From: Agrobacterium albertimagni AOL15
GTDB lineage: Bacteria > Pseudomonadota > Alphaproteobacteria > Rhizobiales > Rhizobiaceae
Length of the DNA: 64,000 nt
Assembly (NCBI RefSeq): GCF_000300855.1
Contig: NZ_ALJF01000011.1
Location: 186,001-250,000, forward strand
Direction: 5' to 3'
In this document: one piece after another, positions 17,555-26,220 of the stretch
How positions within the stretch are numbered: the first letter of the stretch is position 1
How the letters are laid out: every line of letters starts with the position of its first letter
Notes under the pieces: generated by a model
What the model saw: only the letters and a program-made list of their open reading frames with translations
What the model was told of the DNA's origin: nothing
Database searches by the model: none
Program-made: the position numbers and the translations under genes

Positions 17555-18499
17555 ATGACCGAACACACTTCAGCCCCCCGCCCTGAGACAACCGGCGCCT
17601 TTTGCGTCGCTGCCCTCTATCACTTTGCCAAGTTCTCGCGCTTCGAGAGCTTCCAGGAGCCACTCGAAACGCTCTGCAAGGCGGAAGGCGTCAAGGGCAC
17701 GCTGCTCATCGCCCATGAAGGCATCAACGGCACGATTGCCGGTACCGACCCCGCGATCGCCAAGGTGCTTGCCTACATTCGTAGCCAGCCGGAATTCTCG
17801 AACCTGGAGCACAAGGAAAGCCGGGCATCCAAGATGCCCTTCCTGCGCATGAAGGTTCGGCTGAAGAAGGAAATCGTCACCATGGGCGTCGAGGATATCG
17901 ACCCCAACGAGATCGTCGGCACCTATGTCGATCCGAAAGACTGGAACGATCTAATCTCAGCTCCCGAGACCATCGTTATCGACACGCGCAACGACTACGA
18001 AACCGCCATCGGCATTTTCCGCGGCGCCGTCGACCCGAACACCAAGACGTTTCGTGAGTTTCCGGATTGGGTGAAGAACAATCCCGGCCTGCACAACAAG
18101 CCGAAGATCGCCATGTATTGCACCGGCGGCATCCGCTGTGAAAAGGCAACCGCCTTCATGAAGCAGCAGGGTTTTGACGAGGTCTACCACCTCAAGGGCG
18201 GCATCCTGAAATATCTGGAGGAAGTGCCGGAAGAACAGAGCCTCTGGGACGGCGCCTGCTTCGTCTTCGACGAGCGCGTGTCTGTGACCCACGGCCTGAA
18301 AGAGGGCAATCACAGGCTCTGCCACGCCTGCCGCAACCCGATCACGGCAGAGGAACTAACGCATCCCCACTACGAGGAAGGCGTTTCCTGCAGCCACTGC
18401 TATCCCGAGCGCACCGAGGCCGACCGGGACCGCTATCGTCAGCGTCAATTGCAGATCGCGCTCGCCAAGAAGCGCGGCGAGCGCCATATCGGCGGCTGA
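17555..18499 (+). CDS. trhO: tRNA uridine(34) hydroxylase TrhO (rhodanese-related, YceA/UPF0176)
   Basis: The protein is 314 residues. It catalyses oxygen-dependent hydroxylation of U34 in tRNA, the first step to 5-carboxymethoxyuridine-type modifications. The N-terminal acylphosphatase-like domain ([35 protein letters not shown]) is followed by a rhodanese domain with the catalytic loop [16 protein letters not shown] (Cys in CTGGIRC). The C-terminal region has two CxxC pairs (CHAC and CSHCYP). The start is the ATG at 17555; the open frame upstream to 17111 is antisense to the substrate-binding protein gene and is not used. Confidence 0.94.
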   Translation: MTEHTSAPRPETTGAFCVAALYHFAKFSRFESFQEPLETLCKAEGVKGTLLIAHEGINGTIAGTDPAIAKVLAYIRSQPEFSNLEHKESRASKMPFLRMKVRLKKEIVTMGVEDIDPNEIVGTYVDPKDWNDLISAPETIVIDTRNDYETAIGIFRGAVDPNTKTFREFPDWVKNNPGLHNKPKIAMYCTGGIRCEKATAFMKQQGFDEVYHLKGGILKYLEEVPEEQSLWDGACFVFDERVSVTHGLKEGNHRLCHACRNPITAEELTHPHYEEGVSCSHCYPERTEADRDRYRQRQLQIALAKKRGERHIGG

Positions 18500-18526
18500 C
18501 CGCCGCCGATTGAGTGTTTGGCCGGA

Positions 18527-18775
18527 TCAGCCGGAAATCGCGTCTCCGCGCTTCCAGTCTCTACGGCCCCAGTTTCTGAACCGCATACGGGGTGCGACCA
18601 CCAGCGCGAAGAAGGGCGCTGCGGCAAAGGCTGCAATGACGACGAGCGGCAGCAGGACCTTGGCATGAACAGCCAAAGCCGGGACCGACAGCACGAGAAT
18701 GGCGCCGGCTCCGAAGATCACGGCATTGATCATCATGCTGCAGACAATTCTAAGCCAGGTGTCTGTGGTGAACAT
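18527..18775 (-). CDS. Small membrane protein, unknown function
   Basis: The protein is 82 residues. Two hydrophobic helices are visible (about residues 9-31 and 38-60), followed by a strongly basic tail (RMRFRNWGRRDWKRGD). I do not recognise the family. The start at 18775 has AAGGAG 7 bases upstream, which supports it being a real gene. It lies on the minus strand just upstream of, and well separated from, nothing obviously related: trhO is convergent on one side and the GGDEF-EAL gene ends 68 bases away on the other. Confidence 0.7.
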   Translation of the reverse strand: MFTTDTWLRIVCSMMINAVIFGAGAILVLSVPALAVHAKVLLPLVVIAAFAAAPFFALVVAPRMRFRNWGRRDWKRGDAISG

Positions 18776-18843
18776 GGAATGTCTCCTTTCTGAAAGGAGA
18801 AGGCGCAAGCCCGGCAATCGGTTCCCAAAGCCGTTTACGGCGC

Positions 18844-21078
18844 TCAGGCCGAAGCACCGCTATCGCGGCCGCCGGCAAAGGCGAGTTCGGCAGCCTTTGC
18901 CCGCAATTCCATCGGTCTCAGCATCAGCGCGGCAATCTCGTCCGGTGACTGCGGACGGCCGAACAGATAGCCCTGCAGCTGGTCACAGCCGGCAATCCGG
19001 AGGATAACGGCCTGCTGCTCTGTCTCGACGCCCTCGGCCGTTACGGGGATGCCAAGCGAGCGCGCCAGCGCCACGGTCGCCTGCAGCATTTCCACCGCCC
19101 GATGGCCGCGATCCAGTGATTGAACGAGCGACCGGTCGATCTTCATCCGGTCGAAGCCGAACTGTCTGAGATAGCCGACGCTCGAGAAACCCGCGCCAAA
19201 ATCGTCGAGGGCGATCCTGAGGCCGAGTGACCGCAGCCGGTCCATGGCGAGCCGTGCCCGCTCGGGGCTCTGGATGAAATAGGTCTCGGTCATTTCCAGG
19301 ACGACACGACCAGGCTCGATGCGCGCCTCCTCGAAGGTCGCGGCGACATGATCGACAAAGGCCGGATCGCGGAACTGGCCGGGAGAAACGTTGACCGAAA
19401 GCTTCAGCTCCGGCCAGTGGCCGAGCTGACGCAGCGCCTGGCTGAGAACGCAGAGGCCGAGCTGGTCGATCAGGCCGCTGGTCTCGGCGATCGGAATGAA
19501 AACATCCGGCGACACCGGCCCATGGCCCCGGCGCGTCCAGCGCGCCAGCGCCTCGACGCTGACAAGGGCAAAGGTCTTGGCATCGACGACCGGTTGGTAG
19601 ACGACCTCGATCTCGCCGCGAGCAATCGCCTCGCGCAGATCGATTTCCATCTGATTGCGGCTCTGCCGCTCCTCGTCCATGCGCGGGTCATAAACCGTCC
19701 AGCGGCCACGACCACCATCCTTCGACGAATACATCGCCATGTCGGCACGCCGGGTCAGCTCGCCGCCGTCGACAAGACCGCCCTCGGATACGCAGATGCC
19801 GATGCTGCAACCGACCACGACGGTCCGTTCCCCGAGAAGTACCGGCTCGTCGAAGAAGGCAATGATCGAGCTTGCAAGAGCAAGGGCCCGCTCCTGCGCA
19901 TCCTTGCCGGTCAAAACGATACCGAACTCGTCGCCGCCGATCCGGGCAAGTGCCGAAGCATCCCCGACGAGAACCGAGAGGCCGGCAGCGACCGCCCGGA
20001 TGAGCCGATCGCCCGTCGCATGACCATAGGCGTCGTTCACCTCCTTGAAGCCATCCAGATCGAGATAGAGCAGGACGACGTCTTCGTTGGCGTCGCGCCC
20101 GCGTCGCACCTGATCCTCAAGCAACTGGGTCAGGCCGGCTCGATTGAGGAGCCCGCTGAGGCGGTCGGTTTGGGCGAGCTGGACGGCATTGGCTTCATCG
20201 GCCCGTACGCGGCGCAACTCGGCATTGCCGATGATCACGAGCAGGACGGCATAGATGGTGACGATAACCAGCGCCGCCTTGATCAGGGGCGCGACCTGCT
20301 CACGGCTCTGATCGCCTGGGGCACGAGGGGACCAGGCCAGGGAGGCGATGGCCTGACCGGAAGGGGCAGATATCGTGACGGAGGCATTGCTCGACGTGGG
20401 CGGCACAAGAATGAGGCCGGGAAGCACATATGCGTCGGACAGTCGCTTTACCGTAAGCGGTGAAAGATGCCGAATGAAAGCGAGATAGACCCAATCTGTG
20501 GGGGGAGTGCCGATCTCGCCTGATTTTGGCCGGATCAGGGCAACACCGGCAGAGCCGATCCCCTTTTGGGTACGGATGAAGCCCAGGGCCTGCGGTGTCA
20601 GGCCACTCTCACCGGAACGCACCTTGTCGAAGAGCCCCATCAGCGCCGGCGTCAGATAGCCGCTGGCATCTCCCTCGACCGGGTGGCCGTCGGAATAGGC
20701 CATCATCGGACGACCCTCGGCATCGAGCACGATCGCGACGTCGAACAGATCGCTGTCGAAGGTCATGTCGCCGAAATTGCTGATCATCCAGGCCATGTCC
20801 TTGTGGACATAGGCATTGGTCGCGGCATCATCCCAGGCGGTGTAGTCGAGCAGTGTCGCGCCCAGCTGATGTTCGAAGGTCTGGACGGCGCCGACCAGCG
20901 TTTCGCGCGAGCGTTCCTCGTCCAGATGATTGGCATAGCTTGCGACACGATCGAGCGCGGTCATCACGATCGAGGCCACCATCATCGCCATGACTGCGAA
21001 AACGACGAGCAAGGCTGCGACTGCCACCCGTCGGGTGGCGAGTGGCCGTAGCCGTCTGTCCAAATGGTGAAGCCGCAT
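18844..21078 (-). CDS. Membrane-bound GGDEF-EAL c-di-GMP enzyme with periplasmic CHASE4-like sensor
   Basis: The protein is 744 residues. A membrane helix (about 15-42) leads to a periplasmic sensor of roughly 220 residues with the CHASE4-like LLDYTAWDDAATNAYVHKD stretch, then a second helix (about 265-290). The GGDEF domain is intact (ARIGGDEFGIV) but lacks the RxxD inhibitory site five residues upstream. The EAL domain keeps EALARW, NVSPGQF, EMTETYF, DDFGAGFSS, KIDRSL and AEGVET, so phosphodiesterase activity is expected. It could synthesise or degrade c-di-GMP or both. The ATG at 21078 is preferred; a TTG start at 21126 would add 16 residues but has no ribosome-binding sequence. Confidence 0.9.
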   Translation of the reverse strand: MRLHHLDRRLRPLATRRVAVAALLVVFAVMAMMVASIVMTALDRVASYANHLDEERSRETLVGAVQTFEHQLGATLLDYTAWDDAATNAYVHKDMAWMISNFGDMTFDSDLFDVAIVLDAEGRPMMAYSDGHPVEGDASGYLTPALMGLFDKVRSGESGLTPQALGFIRTQKGIGSAGVALIRPKSGEIGTPPTDWVYLAFIRHLSPLTVKRLSDAYVLPGLILVPPTSSNASVTISAPSGQAIASLAWSPRAPGDQSREQVAPLIKAALVIVTIYAVLLVIIGNAELRRVRADEANAVQLAQTDRLSGLLNRAGLTQLLEDQVRRGRDANEDVVLLYLDLDGFKEVNDAYGHATGDRLIRAVAAGLSVLVGDASALARIGGDEFGIVLTGKDAQERALALASSIIAFFDEPVLLGERTVVVGCSIGICVSEGGLVDGGELTRRADMAMYSSKDGGRGRWTVYDPRMDEERQSRNQMEIDLREAIARGEIEVVYQPVVDAKTFALVSVEALARWTRRGHGPVSPDVFIPIAETSGLIDQLGLCVLSQALRQLGHWPELKLSVNVSPGQFRDPAFVDHVAATFEEARIEPGRVVLEMTETYFIQSPERARLAMDRLRSLGLRIALDDFGAGFSSVGYLRQFGFDRMKIDRSLVQSLDRGHRAVEMLQATVALARSLGIPVTAEGVETEQQAVILRIAGCDQLQGYLFGRPQSPDEIAALMLRPMELRAKAAELAFAGGRDSGASA

Positions 21079-21259
21079 ACGATTTACCCAAGGCTGAAGC
21101 CACACCTTGCGTCGAAATGTGTTCAATTTGACTTAACAGACGGAACGGCATGCAGAACAACCAACCACCTGAATATCTTGATATTCAGACAAGAAAGGGC
21201 CCCGGTTTCCCGGAGCCCTCGAGGTCGACCTGGAGGTGCCGACATGGATCGATGAATGG

Positions 21260-21898
21260 TCAGGCGACGACGGAGACGAACTCGTCCTTCGGACGGCGTA
21301 CCTTCTTCAGGCCGGCAAGCCAGTCGCCTTCTGCGGCACGATAGCCGAGCGGCAGGATCGTGACCGAGCGCAGGCCCTTTTCACGCAAGCCCAGGATTTC
21401 GTCGAGCTTGGCCGCGTCGAAGCCTTCCATCGGGGTCGCATCGACACCTTCGAAGGCGGCGGCAGCAACCGCCATGCCAAAGCCGATATAGGCCTGGCGG
21501 GCGGCATGCTCGAAATTCACGTCCGCGTCGCGGCCCGGATACATGCCGAGCAGCATCTGGCGATAGTTCTCGAAGCCCTCGTTCTTGAAGCCGCGCTCAT
21601 CGTTCGTGAGGTCGAACATGTGGTTGATGCGCTCGACCGTGTAGTTGTCCCAAGCGGCGAAGACGAGCAGATGCGAACCTTCAGTCACCTGTGCCTGGTT
21701 CCAGGCGATTTCCTGGATCTTGGCGCGCACGTCCTTGTTCGTCACCACGATGACTTCGAAAGGCTGCAACCCGCTGGAGGTCGGAGCCAGGCGCGCCGCT
21801 TCGAGAATGCGCTCGACTTTGTCTTCGGACACGGTCTTGGACGGGTCCATCTTCTTGGTGGCGTAACGCCAGTTCAGCTTTTCGATCAATTCGGACAT
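21260..21898 (-). CDS. Nitroreductase-family NAD(P)H oxidoreductase (NfsB-like)
   Basis: The protein is 212 residues. It is a single nitroreductase (FMN) domain with the N-terminal RYATKKMDPSKTVSEDKVERILEAARLAPTSSGLQPFEVIVV region, where the Arg-Tyr and SSGLQP residues contact FMN. It also has the C-terminal GLRSVTILPLGYRAAEGDWLAGLKKVRRP segment typical of NfsB/YdgI oxidoreductases. Such enzymes reduce quinones or nitro-aromatics using NAD(P)H. AGGAG lies 7 bases before the start. It is divergent from an HxlR regulator, a frequent pairing that implies induction by an electrophile or quinone. Confidence 0.93.
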   Translation of the reverse strand: MSELIEKLNWRYATKKMDPSKTVSEDKVERILEAARLAPTSSGLQPFEVIVVTNKDVRAKIQEIAWNQAQVTEGSHLLVFAAWDNYTVERINHMFDLTNDERGFKNEGFENYRQMLLGMYPGRDADVNFEHAARQAYIGFGMAVAAAAFEGVDATPMEGFDAAKLDEILGLREKGLRSVTILPLGYRAAEGDWLAGLKKVRRPKDEFVSVVA

Positions 21899-21956
21899 GG
21901 TGTCGCTCCTGTTTCAACCCTCAAGGCGCCACGGGAGTTGGCACGGCCGGTCGGGT

Positions 21957-21977
21957 CTGGTATAAATTCGTAACCAG
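21957..21977. promoter_or_regulatory. Candidate HxlR operator between nitroreductase and regulator genes
   Basis: An inverted repeat CTGGT-N11-ACCAG lies 58 bases upstream of the nitroreductase start and about 80 bases upstream of the HxlR start. A second ACCAGGTTAC-like half occurs near 22028. The assignment rests on symmetry and position only. Confidence 0.4.
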
Positions 21978-22059
21978 GCCTAGATAGGGAACCGGAAAAT
22001 TTGTGCAAGAAGGCACATGTTTGATACCAGGTTACACCGATGGAACGATTGGAACCGCC

Positions 22060-22455
22060 ATGTGCGACAATTATGACCCGACCAAGTGCCAGACCGTCAG
22101 CGAAATGCTAGCAAGACTGGGCGACAAGTGGACGGTTCTGGTCATCATGATGCTGGCAGACGGGCCGCAGCGCTTTTCAGATCTCAAGCGATCTGTCGTT
22201 GGCATATCCCAGCGCATGTTGACCTTGACGCTCCGCGCTTTGGAACGGGACGGCATTGTCGAACGCACGGTGCATCCGACCGTGCCGCCCAAGGTGGAAT
22301 ATGCGCTGACCGATCTCGGCCGATCCTTCGGCGAGCCGATCCGCGCACTCGGCGGCTGGGTCTTCACCCATCACGAGCGCATCCAGACGGCGCGCGCCGA
22401 ATTTGACCGTCGTAACGAAGCCGACCTCGGCAACAAGCTGATCAAGTTGGGCTGA
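22060..22455 (+). CDS. HxlR/MarR-like winged-helix transcriptional regulator
   Basis: The protein is 131 residues from the ATG at 22060 (a GTG at 22003 would add 19). It begins MCDNYDPTKCQTVSEMLARLGDKWTVLVIMMLADGPQRFSDLKRSV, which is the HxlR opening with the cysteine near residue 10 that serves as a redox or electrophile sensor in several family members. The wing region reads RTVHPTVPPKVEYALTDLGRS. It most likely controls the divergent nitroreductase gene. Confidence 0.92.
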   Translation: MCDNYDPTKCQTVSEMLARLGDKWTVLVIMMLADGPQRFSDLKRSVVGISQRMLTLTLRALERDGIVERTVHPTVPPKVEYALTDLGRSFGEPIRALGGWVFTHHERIQTARAEFDRRNEADLGNKLIKLG

Positions 22456-22469
22456 TCACCTAGACGTGC

Positions 22470-22486
22470 GGGGGCCGAAAGCCCCC
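22470..22486. terminator. Hairpin between convergent HxlR and GH1 genes
   Basis: A 6-bp stem GGGGGC/GCCCCC with a 5-base CGAAA loop lies between the two stops (22455 and 22497). It can serve both strands but has no U-tract on either side. Confidence 0.45.
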
Positions 22487-22496
22487 CCCTGCCCGG

Positions 22497-23870
22497 TCAA
22501 TCCGCCTTGAAGTTCCCCTTCGGAAAGTCAGAGGCAAGATCCCGATACCATTTGCCGCTCTTCTTGATCGTGCGGACCTGGGTGTCGTAATCGACATGCA
22601 CCAGACCGAAGCGCATCCGGTAGCCCTCCGCCCATTCGAAATTGTCCATCAGCGACCAGGCGAAATAGCCCTGCATCGGATAGCCACCGGCGATCAGATC
22701 GGCGACCTTGTCGAGATGCTCGGCGTAGTAATCGAGCCGCGGCTGGTCCTCGACCTCACCGCCCTCGACTTCCATGTTGTAGCAGGCGCCGTTCTCGGTG
22801 ATGTAGCAGACCGGCAGGTCGTAGCGGGCATAGAGCCGCTCGACGAGCGACTTCAGCGCCGGCGCATAGACCTCCCAGCCGATATCGGTTCTCACGTCCG
22901 ACACGGGTGCCGCATTGACGGTCGCCGGGAATTCCGCACCCGGCGTCGGATCGTCGGCCACGCGCATCGGCGTGTAGTAGTTGAGCCCCCACCAGTCGAG
23001 CTTCTGGTTGATGATCGCAAGATCCCCCTCTTCGATCTTGGGCATACGATGGCCGAGTGCGGAGAGAAAATCTGCCGGATATTCGCCCTTGAAGACCGGA
23101 TCGAAGAAGACGCCGTTGTGGAACTGATGCGCCCGCTCGGCAGCGGCCGTGTCGGCAGCGCTGTCGGAACCCGCAAGCGTCTCATGCGCATTCAGCACCA
23201 GCCCGACAGGCACTTTCGGCGCCGCGTCGCGGATCGCCTGCACCGAAAGACCATGGGCCAGATTGGTGTAATGCAGCGCATGCAGGGCCGCATCCATGCT
23301 GCGCTCGCCGGGGGCGTGAATGCCGTAGAGATGGCTGAGCCAGACCGAGCACCAGGGTTCGTTGAAGGTCGCAACCGCATCCAGCCGATCGCCAAGCCGC
23401 TCCATGACGACCTTGGTGTAGCGCTGAAACGCCTGCGCCGTCGACCGCGCCGTCCAGCCGCCCTCGCCCATCAGGGCCAGCGGCAGATCCCAATGGTAGA
23501 GCGTCGCATAGGCCTTGATGCCACGCGCCTTCAACCCGTCGACGAGGTTGTCGTAGAAATCGAGGCCCTTCTCATTAACAGGTCCGGTCCCGTCAGGCAG
23601 CACGCGCGGCCAGGCGATCGAGAAGCGATAGCCGGTGACGCCCATGTCCTTGATCAGATCAAGATCGCTTTCCCAGCGATTGTAGTGATCGCAGGCCATA
23701 TCGCCATTGTGCCGCCCAAATACACGGCCCGGCATGTTGGAGAACGCATCCCAGATCGAGGGCTTGCGCCCATCCGCCTTCGATGCCCCTTCGATCTGGA
23801 AGGAGGCTGTGGCGACGCCAAAGAGGAAGTCACCGGGAAAACGCGAGGCGAGAGCCTTGGAATCGATCAT
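22497..23870 (-). CDS. bglA: GH1 beta-glucosidase
   Basis: The protein is 457 residues, standard for bacterial family 1 glycoside hydrolases that cleave cellobiose and aryl-beta-glucosides or galactosides in the cytosol. The N-terminal signature DFLFGVATASFQIEGA is present, with the acid/base glutamate in TFNEPW, the nucleophile glutamate in YITENGA and the sugar-binding tryptophans in SLMDNFEWAEGY. No signal peptide is seen. The start at 23870 fits the family N terminus. A perfect 18-bp palindrome about 100 bases upstream is a probable LacI-type operator. Its role fits the neighbouring sugar uptake and oxidation genes, although it is separated from them by a repeat region. Confidence 0.95.
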   Translation of the reverse strand: MIDSKALASRFPGDFLFGVATASFQIEGASKADGRKPSIWDAFSNMPGRVFGRHNGDMACDHYNRWESDLDLIKDMGVTGYRFSIAWPRVLPDGTGPVNEKGLDFYDNLVDGLKARGIKAYATLYHWDLPLALMGEGGWTARSTAQAFQRYTKVVMERLGDRLDAVATFNEPWCSVWLSHLYGIHAPGERSMDAALHALHYTNLAHGLSVQAIRDAAPKVPVGLVLNAHETLAGSDSAADTAAAERAHQFHNGVFFDPVFKGEYPADFLSALGHRMPKIEEGDLAIINQKLDWWGLNYYTPMRVADDPTPGAEFPATVNAAPVSDVRTDIGWEVYAPALKSLVERLYARYDLPVCYITENGACYNMEVEGGEVEDQPRLDYYAEHLDKVADLIAGGYPMQGYFAWSLMDNFEWAEGYRMRFGLVHVDYDTQVRTIKKSGKWYRDLASDFPKGNFKAD

Positions 23871-23972
23871 GGGAAATGTCCTTCGTCGGGTCGAGGCGGA
23901 AGGGCCGCCGCTGGTCAGTCGATGAGCGGTTTAGAGCAATCGGACGACGCGGTGAAGACATCGGACAGAAAA

Positions 23973-23990
23973 AACTGCAACGTTGCAGTT
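23973..23990. promoter_or_regulatory. LacI-type operator upstream of the beta-glucosidase
   Basis: AACTGCAACGTTGCAGTT is an exact 18-bp palindrome with the CG centre typical of LacI-family operators. It lies 103 bases upstream of the GH1 start codon. It differs from the operators of the two LacI genes in this window, so its regulator is probably encoded elsewhere. Confidence 0.6.
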
Positions 23991-23992
23991 AG

Positions 23993-24195
23993 ATCACCCT
24001 CTCCCTGAGGGGAGGGTCGGAGCGCAGCGGAGGCAGGTTGAGGAGCGGTTCGGCGAGGCATCTGCATGGCCCATCAACCCCTGCCCCTCATCCGCCCTTC
24101 GGGCACCTTTTCCCCGCGAGCGGGGAGAATGCCTCGCCGCTGGCCAAACATTCCCCCCTCTCCCCGCCTGCGGGGAGAGGGTAGGGTGAGGGGCA
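23993..24195. repeat. Mosaic GC-rich intergenic palindromic repeat (copy 1)
   Basis: The interval holds nested hairpins: CCCTC-CCTGA-GGGAGGG near 24000, TTCTCCCCGC-type stems at 24110-24127, and CCCTCTCCCCG/CGGGGAGAGGG at 24157-24181. They are framed by GCCCCTCATC (24084) and GGTGAGGGGC (to 24194). It fills most of the 355-base gap between the GH1 and oxidoreductase genes. A related copy lies at 56503-56641. No gene is seen in it. Confidence 0.75.
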
Positions 24196-24225
24196 ATCCT
24201 TGGCGGGAGAGCCTGAAGATAAATC

Positions 24226-25398
24226 TTACACCTTCACCCAACCGCCATTCTGCTTTGAAGACGCGATGCAGGCCTCGACGAAGGCCACACCCTTCACGCC
24301 GTCATCCACCGTTGGATAGACCACAGCCGCATCGACGGCAGTACCGACCTTCGCCGCATTGATGGCATGAGCCGCTTCCGTGTAGATCGTCGCGAAAGCT
24401 TCGAGATAGCCCTCCGGATGCCCCGAGGGGATCCGTGTCACACGCGCCGCAGCGGCATTCGCCCCTGCCCCGCCGCGCGTGATCAGCTGCTTCGGCTCAC
24501 CGAGACGCGTGAACCACAGATAGTTCGGATCGGCCTGCGTCCATTCGATGCCGGCCTTGGTGCCGTAGATGCGGACCTTCAGCCCGTTTTCATTGCCGGT
24601 CGCCACCTGGCTGCACCACAGCATGCCCTTGGCGCCGCCCTTGAATCGCAGCATCACATGCGCATTGTCATCGAGACGTCGGCCCTCGACGAAGGTATGC
24701 ACGTCGGCTGCCAGCTCATCGAGCTCCAGGCCCGAGATGAAGCTGCCGAGGTTATAGGCATGGGTGCCGATGTCGCCTGTCGAGCCGCCAGCACCGGATT
24801 GTGCCGGATCAGTGCGCCAGACGGCCTGCTTGGCACCGGTCTGTTCGACAGGTTCAGCCAGCCAATCCTGCGGATACTCCATCTGCACCAGCCTGATATC
24901 ACCGAGTTCGCCGGACGCGACGAGTTCACGCGCATGGCGAACCATCGGATAGCCAGTATAGTTATGCGTCAGGATAAACAGGGCCTTGGCCTTGTCGGCA
25001 ATGGCCTTGAGCGCCTTGGCGTCTTCGAGATTGGATGTCAGCGGCTTGTCGCAGATGACATGGATACCCTTTTCGAGAAAAGCCTTGGCGGCAGCAAAAT
25101 GCACGTGGTTCGGTGTCACGATCGACACCGCCTGGATGCCGTCTTCCCGCGCTGCTTCCTTCTCCGCCATCTCCTGGAAAGAGCCATAGCAACGTTCCGG
25201 GTCCAGCCCGAGATCGCGCCCCGAAGCGAGGGACTTCTCCGCCGTCGACGACAGCGCACCGGCGACGAGATCATAATGATCGTCCAGCCGGGCCGCCATG
25301 CGATGCACAGCACCGATAAACGCCCCTTGCCCGCCGCCGACCATGCCAAGCCGGATCTTCGGTGTCCGCTCGCCCGTTTTGCTCGCTTCGATCGCCAT
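24226..25398 (-). CDS. Gfo/Idh/MocA-family NAD(P)-dependent sugar oxidoreductase
   Basis: The protein is 390 residues. The Rossmann start is RLGMVGGGQGAFIGAVHRMAA (GxGxxG-like glycine motif). The EKGIHVICDKPLTSNLEDA segment holds the family's conserved catalytic-site lysine (CDKP). STGDIGTHAYNLGSFI supplies the Asp/His pair. Members oxidise or reduce sugars and polyols such as inositol or 1,5-anhydro sugars; the substrate here is unknown. The start at 25398 has AAGGAGG 9 bases upstream. Together with the nearby isomerase/epimerase and ABC genes it looks like a sugar oxidation-epimerisation route. Confidence 0.92.
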   Translation of the reverse strand: MAIEASKTGERTPKIRLGMVGGGQGAFIGAVHRMAARLDDHYDLVAGALSSTAEKSLASGRDLGLDPERCYGSFQEMAEKEAAREDGIQAVSIVTPNHVHFAAAKAFLEKGIHVICDKPLTSNLEDAKALKAIADKAKALFILTHNYTGYPMVRHARELVASGELGDIRLVQMEYPQDWLAEPVEQTGAKQAVWRTDPAQSGAGGSTGDIGTHAYNLGSFISGLELDELAADVHTFVEGRRLDDNAHVMLRFKGGAKGMLWCSQVATGNENGLKVRIYGTKAGIEWTQADPNYLWFTRLGEPKQLITRGGAGANAAAARVTRIPSGHPEGYLEAFATIYTEAAHAINAAKVGTAVDAAVVYPTVDDGVKGVAFVEACIASSKQNGGWVKV

Positions 25399-25582
25399 GA
25401 TGCGTCCTCCTTCTTTAAGCTGCGTCTGGAGTTCACGCTCCAGATCCGTTAGACTGACATCCGTAAAGAAGGATGCCCTGACAGTGAACAACTGAGATCC
25501 GCCTCTTCAGAGGCAAAGCATTTGAAGCCGGTGTCAGCGATTGACGCGACGCCGAAGCCAAGCTTTTGCAAGGATCTCAACC

Positions 25583-26218
25583 ATGCCTTTTCTCGACCCG
25601 AGACAACCCCATCCCATTACGCTCGCCGATAGCACGCTTTATCGCGAGACCGTTCAGCTTGCCGCCGTCATCGATCATCCGCGCATGGAGGTCGGCGACT
25701 TCAGCTACTTCACCCATTCCGGCAGAGCGGAAGAAACGGCGCAAATTCTTGCGCCCTATCTCTATCCCTTCAGCCAGGAAAGACTGGTCATCGGCCGCTT
25801 CGTGCAGATCGCGCGCGAGGCGATCATTATCACCAGTTCGGCCAACCACGCCATGACGGGTGTCACCACTTATCCCTTCCGCGTCTTCAGCCCCGAGACC
25901 ATCGACGGCTATCAGGACCTGCCCTTCCATGACACCGTTGTCGGCCACGACGTCTGGATTGGCCATGGCGCAACGATCATGCCGGGGGTCACAATCGGTT
26001 CTGGCGCGATCATTGCCGCCCGCGCCGTCGTCACCCGCGATGTGCCGCCCTACGCCATCGTCGGCGGCAATCCGGCAACCGTGATCCGCATGCGCTTCAC
26101 GGATGAAGAGATCACCGATCTGCTCACCCTCGCCTGGTGGGACTGGCCGCTCGACAGGATCGAACGCGCACTGCCCCACCTCGAGAGCGGCGACATCGCC
26201 GCCCTCAAGAAGGTCTAA
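25583..26218 (+). CDS. CatB-type hexapeptide-repeat O-acetyltransferase
   Basis: The protein is 211 residues. It is a left-handed beta-helix acetyltransferase of the xenobiotic/streptogramin (Vat/CatB) type: GDFSYFTHSGRAEETAQILAPYLYPF, the active-site-like SSANHAMTGVTTYPF (His in NHxM), then hexapeptide turns VVGHDVWIGHGATIMPGVTIGSGAIIAARAVVTRDVPPYAIVGGNPA. Some relatives inactivate antibiotics; many acetylate sugars or are of unknown substrate, so resistance should not be assumed. AAGGA lies 8 bases before the ATG. It is on the opposite strand from the sugar genes around it and convergent with the isomerase, with 2 bases between stops. Confidence 0.9.
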   Translation: MPFLDPRQPHPITLADSTLYRETVQLAAVIDHPRMEVGDFSYFTHSGRAEETAQILAPYLYPFSQERLVIGRFVQIAREAIIITSSANHAMTGVTTYPFRVFSPETIDGYQDLPFHDTVVGHDVWIGHGATIMPGVTIGSGAIIAARAVVTRDVPPYAIVGGNPATVIRMRFTDEEITDLLTLAWWDWPLDRIERALPHLESGDIAALKKV

Positions 26219-26220
26219 TC

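Noticed and set aside
25583..26218. Reading the CatB-type acetyltransferase as an antibiotic resistance gene
   Set aside because: Hexapeptide-repeat proteins of this type are common in soil bacteria with unknown substrates, and no resistance context or mobile element is nearby.
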